64,000 nt of DNA from Sophora flavescens (Eukaryota > Streptophyta > Magnoliopsida > Fabales > Fabaceae): positions 65,332,200-65,396,199 of the forward strand of contig CM061065.1 of assembly GCA_030762895.1 (NCBI GenBank), in the 5' to 3' direction. The translations under genes and the position numbers were made by a program. The stretch's first letter is position 1. The number at the start of each line of letters is the position of its first letter. Below, in pieces: positions 57,313 through 64,000 of this stretch. The notes beneath the pieces are model-generated. The model did no database searches and was not told the DNA's origin. It worked only from the letters and a program-made list of their open reading frames with translations.

Positions 57313-58478
57313 GTTTCAAAATTTATATTTTGAAATACTTAACTAATAGTAACATCAATTACAATAAATGTGATTTATAGTAACATCAATTACAATAAAT
57401 GTGATTTATTATATATATATATATATATGTTATGTTTTCAAAATTCAGATTTTGAAATCTCTAATTAATAATAATAATAATAATTGTGTATTATTATTGG
57501 TTGTTACTATTTATTTGGTAATGTATGGTGAATGGTTATGGCATTAGTCCTTTAATCTTTTGGTTTATATTTTGAAATACGGTATGCGTGCCATGCCTTT
57601 TTCTTATATTCCATATGTATATTCTTTTCTCATCTCACTCCCCTCATATGTGAAATGAGGTTTCTGTTTATGTAATGTAATGATGGAGACAAGAAGACAT
57701 TATCCTGTGGGAGATCATGCTTGGAGAAGCCTGGACGCTCCTAGGTTTCAGTTTAGATTCTCTCATTGGCTTGGGAGAATCAATGCGTTAGGGGCCATAA
57801 CCATATCACATTTATTTGCCTTATATATGTATGAGATGCATGTATGTATATAGTATGTTAAAAGGGGTTTAACTAATATATGTATGAGATGCATGTATGT
57901 AAATAGTAAGTTAAAGAGTTTAACAAATGATGAGATCAAATTTTAATCAAATCCCTCAAAAGGAAATATTAAGTCACATTTAAAGGTCTTCCAATGCATG
58001 GCACTCGTCAAGACTATGATCGATTAAGTGTGGGTCCGCCAAAGCGGGGTACCTTTATCTATACTAGTAAGACGCGATGGGACAAATGTAATGTTCAACT
58101 GCTATCCATTGGGTCTGACTTAACTAAGTCAACTTCAATAGGATTGAAAGGCTTAGATGCTTAAAAGTTGGGCTTTAGTCCATGTGATGGATTAGAATAA
58201 GAGTTATTCACCCAACTGTCCAAGAGTTGCATGAGATGCAATCGGAAAGTGTTTCCTACCTATATAACCGAATTTTGAGTGATCAGCCAAAGCTGACTTA
58301 AAGCTAGGTGAAATATGGATCTTGGCCCACTAGAAAATCTTCCAACATGATTTTCCGAATCAATGATGAGGGTCATTGTTTTGAGTAAAATAGTGGGAGG
58401 CGTATTTAATTAAATACCTTATTAAATAACTTCATGGCATGATACTTATATTTTGCATATTTATCTCTGTAGATTACC
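57313..58478 (+). other. Element G leader, part right of element F
   Basis: Non-coding up to the gag-pol ATG. TAGTAACATCAATTACAATA is tandemly duplicated near 57346-57400, a short TA run lies at 57412-57427, and TATGTATGAGATGCATGTATGTA recurs near 57830 and 57878. Confidence 0.7.
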
Positions 58479-61400
58479 ATGACATCAAACACATCAAGTA
58501 ACCTGTCATTGCGATCCGTCCTTGAGAAGGACAAACTATCCGGAACAAATTTTATGGACTGGTACAGAAACTTGAGGATTGTCCTCAAACATGAGAAAAA
58601 TATGTATGTTCTTGAGGAGCCTATTCCTGAGGAGCCACCGGCTTCAAGTGCTCCTAGGGCTGATAGGGATGCTTATAAGAAGCATCAGGATGACGCCTTA
58701 GACGTCGGCTGTCTTATGCTTGCTACCATGACCTCTGAGCTGCAAAAGCAACATGAGACCATGGAGGCGTACGATATGATCGTGCACCTCAAGCTGCTCT
58801 ACCAAGAGCAATCAAGGCATGAGCGGTTCGAAGTTTCCAGAGCCCTTTTCCAGTGTAAATTGGCAGAAGGAAGCCCTGTGAGTCCTCATGTACTCCAGAT
58901 GATCGGGTACATTGAGAATCTTGAGAGACTTGGATTTCCTTTAGGCCAAGAGTTGGCCACCGACTTAGTTCTGCAATCGTTGCCTGAGAGCTATAGTCAG
59001 TTTATCATGAACTATAATATGAATTATCTTGACAAACCTTTGCCAGAATTGTTGAGCATGTTGAGAACTGATGAACAAAATATTAACAAAGGAAAGGGGA
59101 AGGCCATTTTGATGGTCCAGGATGGAAATAGCAAGAAGCAGCCTAAGAAGCCCACGCACAAACAAAAGGGCAAGGGCAAGGGCAAGGCCATCAATAAGAT
59201 CAAGCCCAGTGCTTCTGGCTTGAAGCCTGTGGGTGGTGTGGCTAAGGAAGGCAATTGCTTCCATTGTGGTCGGACGGGACATTGGAAGAGGAACTGCCCA
59301 AAATACCTGGAAGAAATCAAGAAGAAGAAGGGAAGTGAGACTTCCACTTCAGGTGTGTTTGTTATAGAAGTCAATTTATCTACTTCTGCGTCATGGGTAT
59401 TAGATACTGGATGTGGTTCTCACATTTGTACAAATGTGCAGGATCTAAACAGGAGTAGACCATTGGCAAAGGGCGAAGTCGACCTACCAGTTGGAAATGG
59501 AGCAAAGGTTGTTGCTTTAGTTGTAGGGACTTATGTATTGACTTTGCCCACTGGGCTTACTATTCAGTTAGAGAACTGTTATTTTGTGCCTGCAATTAGC
59601 AGGAATATCATTTCCGTTTCTTGTTTGGACAAGATTGGTTTTTCTTTTATAATAAAGAACAAAAGTTGTTCTATTTATTTGGATGATATTTTCTATGCTA
59701 GTGCACACATGAGTAATGGGCTTTATGTCCTTGATCTTGAAATGCCCATCTATAACATAAATACTAAGAGGTTCAAACCAAATGAGATGAACCCGTCTTA
59801 TCTTTGGCACTGTCGTTTAGGCCATATAAATGAGAAGCGCATTTCGAAGCTCCATAAAGATGGACTCTTGGACTCATTTGATTATGAATCATATGAGATA
59901 TGTGAGTCTTGTTTATTGGGAAAGTTGACTAAAGATCCATTCACCGGAAAAGGTGAAAGAGCTAACGATCTTTTGGGTCTTATACATAGCGATGTATGCG
60001 GACCCCTAAACACATTAGCTAGAGGTGGTTTTCAGTACTTCATCGCATTTACTGATGATTTCAGTAGGTATGGATTTGTGTATCTTATGAAACATAAATC
60101 GGAATCCTTTGAAAAGTTCAAGGAATTCAAAAATGAGGTACAAAACCAACTTGGTAAAAATATTAAAACTCTTCGATCAGATCGAGGTGGTGAATATTTG
60201 AGCCTAGAGTTTGATGATCATCTGAGAGAGTGTGGAATTTTATCTCAACTCACTCCACCCGGAACACCACAATGGAATGGTGTTTCTGAGAGGAGAAATC
60301 GAACCTTGTTGGACATGGTTCGGTCTATGATGAGTCATGCAAACCTTCCAAACTCTTTCTGGGGACATGCTCTATTAACAGCAGCTTTTACACTTAACCG
60401 TGTTCCATCCAAAGCGGTAGAAAAGACACCATATGAGATATGGACTGGTAGACAACCCATCATGTCTTTTATGAAGATTTGGGGTTGTGAAGCATACGTA
60501 AAACGTCAAGTTTCTAATAAGCTTGATCCCAAATCTGATAAATGCTTCTTTGTGGGGTATCCCAAAGAAACCAAGGGGTACTATTTCTATAATCCTTCTG
60601 AAGGCAAAGTGTTTGTCGCACGGACTGGTGTATTCCTAGAAAATGAGTTTATCTCCATAGGAACTAGTGGGATGAAGATAGAACTTGAAGAAATTCAAGA
60701 ATCACAGAGTAGTGACCTACCATTGGTAGAACATGAGCGACCTTCACAAAATGTTGTGGAGGAACAACCTGCTCCAGTAGCACAAGACCAGCGTAGGTCT
60801 AACAGGATACGTCACCAGCCTGAGAGATATGGATTTCTCATGACTCCACAAGGTGATGTATTGCTCATGGATCAAGATGAGCATGTGACTTACCAGGAGG
60901 CCATCACTGGCCCAGAATCTGAGAAGTGGCTTGAGGCCATGAAATCTGAGATGGATTCCATGTACACCAACCAGGTATGGACCTTGGTAGAGCCACCTGA
61001 AGGGGTGAAACCTATAGGGTGCAAGTGGGTTTTCAAAAAGAAGACTGACATGGATGGTAAGGTACACACCTTTAAGGCGTGATTGGTCGCTAAGGGTTTC
61101 AAGCAAATTCATGGTGTCGACTATGATGAGACCTTTTCGCCTGTTGCAATGCTTAAATCCGTCCGGATCTTACTTGCTATCGCTGCATACCATGATTATG
61201 AGATATGGCAGATGGATGTCAAAACTGCTTTCCTTAATGGAAAGCTTCTTGAGGATGTGTACATGACACAACCTAAAGGCTTTGGCATTTCAGAGGATGC
61301 CGGAAAGGTATGCAAATTGCAGCGATCAATCTATGGATTGAAGCAAGCTTCCAGAAGTTGGAACCTTCATTTTGATGATGCTGTAAGAAAGTACAGATTC

Positions 61401-62461
61401 ATCAAAAATGAAGATGAACCTTGTGTCTACAAGAAGGTTAGTGGGAGCATTGTGGTTTTTCTGGTGTTATATGTAGATGACATATTACTCATTGGAAATG
61501 ACATCCCTACACTACAAAATGTAAAGACATGGTTAGGGAATTGCTTCTCTATGAAAGATTTGGGTGAAGCTACCTATGTATTGGGAATCAAGATCTATAG
61601 GGATAGATCGCTGAAATTTCTTGGCCTAAGTCAGAGTACATACATAGACAAAGTGTTGAGACGCTTTAACATGCATGAATCCAAGAAAGGACTCTTGCCT
61701 ATGTCACATGGTATATGCCTATCAAAGGCACAATCCCCTTCCACTCAAGAAGAAAGGGATCGCATGAGTAAGATTCCTTATGCATCCGCAATTGGATCTA
61801 TCATGTATGCCATGTTATGTAATCGACCAGATGTATCGTATGCTTTAAGCATAAAGAGCAGGTACCAGTCTGATCCCGGTGAAAGTCACGGATCTACTGT
61901 CAAGAACATCCTTAAGTACTTGAGAAGAACTAAGGATTCGTTCTTGGTATATGGAGGCGAGGAAGAGCTTGCTGTAAAAGGTTACACCGATGCTAGCTTC
62001 CAAACCGATAAGGATGATTCTAGATCGCAATCTGGTTATGTGTTCTGCCTGAATGGCGGGACAGTGAGCTGGAAGAGTTCAATGCTTTGATACCAGTCGC
62101 CGATTCTACTACAAAGGCTGAGTATATTGCCGCCTCCAATGCAGCAAAGGAGGCTGTTTGGATCAGGAAGTTCATTACTGAGCTTGGTACAGTTCCTAGT
62201 ATTGTGGACCCCATTGATCTCTATTGTGATAACAATGGGGCCATTGCACAAGCTAAGGAACCTAGATCTTATCAGCGATCCAAACATATACTTAGGCGCT
62301 TCCATCTTATTCGAGAGATTATCGATAGAGGAGATGTGAAAATATGCAGAGTACCAACACTTGATAACGTTGCTGACCCACTTACGAAACCTCATGCTCA
62401 ACAGAAGCACGAAGGTCACACTAAATCGATGGGCATTAGATTTATGCCTGATTGGCTCTAG
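58479..62461 (+). pseudogene. Ty1/Copia gag-pol polyprotein of element G, two lesions
   Basis: A single polyprotein in Copia order. Gag begins MTSNTSSNLSLRSVLEKDKL and has zinc knuckle CFHCGRTGHWKRNC (residues about 260-273). Protease DTGCGSHIC is near residue 309. Integrase follows, with HHCC zinc region (HCRLGH near 444, CESCLLGK near 474), core acidic residues in HSDVCGPL, RSDRGGE and WNGVSERRN. RT starts near residue 820; its catalytic YVDDILLIGND is at 61469-61500. RNase H ends with GIRFMPDWL at 62461. Two lesions: TGA at 61080-61082, in phase, where CGA (Arg) is expected, and a frameshift at about 62075-62090 before VADSTTKAEY in RNase H. Otherwise the frame is well preserved, suggesting recent loss. 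The ATG is the first in frame after the leader. The lineage within Copia is not assigned. Confidence 0.92.
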
Positions 62462-62475
62462 TGCTAGTGGAAGAT
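62462..62475 (+). promoter_or_regulatory. Element G polypurine tract region
   Basis: TGCTAGTGGAAGAT between the pol stop and the 3' LTR; the purine core GTGGAAGA is short, as is common in Copia elements. Confidence 0.7.
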
Positions 62476-63881
62476 TGTTGGTGTAAGCCCTAGAGGCCAG
62501 TGTATTTCTTATACTTACATTTGTATCTTGCCATTATATATATATATATATATACGATATGAGGCATTCCAGTTTATTGTGTTACTTGTTTAAACATAAT
62601 AAAGTCCTTAGAATAGAAATTTCAGTTTAATAGAACATCAAGTACATGACTTGATCGTGAGACACTATTGAACAATGAAATCCTATTCTTAAATATCCGT
62701 AGTCAAGTATTTTATTAATAAGGACAATAATAATACATTGAGACTATTATGTGTGCATACTGATGACCATATCTCACGGGTCATGGATATGAGATATCGA
62801 GTCGCCACATAGGTACACATTAGAGTAATGATATACTGGATTGACCCACCATGAGAACACTACATGGAGCGTTATGTGAGTGTCATAAGTAGTTCTCATA
62901 GTGACAATGGTGTATGCAATCCTTCGACCTGAAATCGCTACGATCCCTACATGAGGAGTCGTATGCTTTAATATCGTCAAACGTCGTCTGTAATAGGATG
63001 ATTATAAAGACGGTCATTGGGCATACCACGAGCCATGCAGAGGGATGTGAGTGACCTAGATGGAATTTGTCCCTCCTACATAAAGGAGTAATATCTGTGG
63101 GGGCCCTGATAGAGTGAGACTGTAAAATGCATGGTCGTGCTGAAATGAGTCAATATGAGATATTGACCTCATTTGTTGTTAAGTCTGCTCGTGTATCAGG
63201 GAACATGATATTGAACCATACAAGGGTGACACATTCTATGTCTTGTGTTCAATATAGATATATGGACAAAGGGATAATAATGCACATGAATATTTGTCAC
63301 AGAAAGGTTTCGTCAAATCACTGACTTTCTCACTACTTAGATGGCAGTGATGTATTGCTAGATACCGCTCACTGTTTGTAATATTAAATGGGATTTAATA
63401 TTACTACTAACATTTTGGGAACCTATAGGGTCACACACATAAGAGCAGATCAAAAGAAGCATTAAAAGGTGAGTTGGACTCTTCTTTTGGGCCTAGCGCA
63501 TAGTACATGGGGCTTAGGTCAAACGCTGCTCACTAACTCACTTAAGGAGGTGCTACTATAAGTAGATCACTTAAGCTATTTTTCCTACACGGTTTTTACC
63601 CTAGCCGCACATAGAGAGTGACAGTGAGCAGCAGGTCTCGGTTTTCGAAGCTAGCACTGTGAGGCAGAGACGCTTCGTGTTCGTGACGTTGGACGTTCAC
63701 GGGATCTGCTCGTGTGGATACCTTAGAGACACCGTTCGTGCGGTGATAGACGATTTCAATCAATTCTCATCGCTTCAAGAGGTAAATCTTCTAACCATGA
63801 ATCATGACCATTCGCAAGGATCCTTCGATGGGAATTTTTTTTTCCGCTGCGTTATTTTGTTTTATACGTAAATTCCCAACA
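62476..63881 (+). repeat. Element G 3' LTR
   Basis: TGTTGGTGTAAG to AAATTCCCAACA, followed by target copy GTAGT (63882-63886). Differs from the 5' LTR in the TA run length, a nine-base gap near 63745 and scattered substitutions. Confidence 0.93.
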
Positions 63882-63886
63882 GTAGT

Positions 63887-64000
63887 TAGATGCCTGGTGA
63901 TACGGCTTCCTCTGGTTCTGCTTCCATTTTGAATTCAGGCCTTGATTCTGGCTCTTTGGACGAACAAGTCCTCCTATGCTTCCCTTGTTATCCCTTCCTC
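63887..64000 (-). pseudogene. Element C gag fragment upstream of the G insertion
   Basis: Across the G insertion the minus-strand reading is continuous: Gln/Asn/Lys-rich sequence (KWKQNQRKPYHQ here) leads, after one target copy, into NQKQQDRP at 49583. This is the low-complexity linker before the zinc knuckles of Tekay-type Gag. The N-terminal capsid part and the 5' LTR lie beyond the window. Confidence 0.7.

Larger units (their letters stand above)
49584..63881 (+). mobile_element. Element G: Ty1/Copia retrotransposon with nested element F
   Basis: TSD GTAGT (49579-49583, 63882-63886), LTRs of 1446 and 1406 bp, Met-type PBS, gag-pol in Copia order (integrase before RT), PPT and 3' LTR. Element F is inserted in the leader. 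It interrupts gag of element C, which resumes after 63886. Confidence 0.95.
40048..64000 (-). mobile_element. Element C: Tekay-type Ty3/gypsy retrotransposon, 5' end beyond window
   Basis: Minus strand: gag (continuing past 64000), zinc knuckles, protease, RT, RNase H, integrase, PPT, 3' LTR. It is interrupted by Copia element G in gag (49584-63881) and by solo LTR S in its 3' LTR. The motif FRGRNSF at the pol end and the long LTRs fit the Tekay/Del lineage. Confidence 0.88.

Noticed and set aside
58965..59374. Minus-strand frames over 100 codons opposite the gag of element G
   Set aside because: Shadow of the strongly supported + strand gag-pol.
1..64000. A conventional host gene or a new enzymatic system
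   Set aside because: Every long open frame with recognisable content is retrotransposon Gag or Pol; the remaining frames are short, antisense or within LTRs. The unusual signals are cis-acting sequence patterns, not gene clusters.

Overview
The window is plant nuclear DNA from a retrotransposon-dense region. I find no host gene, rRNA, tRNA gene, CRISPR array or prokaryotic feature. Almost every base belongs to LTR retrotransposons or their relics, inserted into one another. Most features are defined by structure: TG...CA termini, tRNA primer-binding sites (PBS; initiator Met or Asp), polypurine tracts (PPT), five-base target-site duplications (TSD), and gag/protease/RT/RNase H/integrase motifs. 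The species cannot be read from the sequence; AT-rich spacers and the mix of Athila-type, Tekay-type and SIRE-type elements fit a large-genome eudicot.

Layout. (A) A Ty3/gypsy element on + runs from about 64 bases left of the window to 26218. It is split by (I) a minus-strand, gag-only Athila-type element with three LTRs and two internal regions (10-10970, TSD CAAGG) and by (B) a coding-free gypsy derivative with 3.2 kb LTRs (14443-23754), whose right end is fused by deletion to A's RNase H. A lies in (H), a minus-strand SIRE-type Copia relic (26219-30388). Next comes (D), a Tekay-like minus-strand LTR relic (30398-40047), carrying (E), a non-autonomous element with Asp-tRNA PBS (32554-37865, TSD AAAAT), and (F'), a solo LTR (38396-39730, TSD AGGTA). 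(C), a minus-strand Tekay-type gypsy element, begins at 40048 and leaves the window at 64000. Its 3' LTR carries a solo LTR, S (43921-45315, TSD GAGGG), and its gag is split by (G), a Copia element (49584-63881, TSD GTAGT). G in turn contains (F), a minus-strand gag-only Athila-type element (51592-57307, TSD ATATG). The nesting D > C > G > F is four levels deep.

Function. No element here is autonomous on its face. A, C, G and H carry recognisable pol or gag domains with stops, frameshifts or deletions. B, E, F and I keep the cis signals (PBS, PPT, LTRs) and at most gag-like frames, so they would need proteins in trans.

Most notable signals not explained by standard annotation: (1) the U3 regions of E, F and F' carry motif pairs of the form TCGCCTCGCGAG repeated almost always at 19 bp, just upstream of the TATA box; solo LTR S has, in the same place, ATCACGGC/GCCGTGAT inverted repeats paired at exactly 18 bp; (2) in E, F and I both the PPT and an internal PPT-like tract are preceded by a small hairpin with loop AGGA or GGGA; (3) element I repeats the palindrome TGCTGCAGCA, and the Copia relic H repeats TACATCGATGTA-like words upstream of its TATA box. 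Self-complementary word arrays in LTR control regions are the recurring theme.
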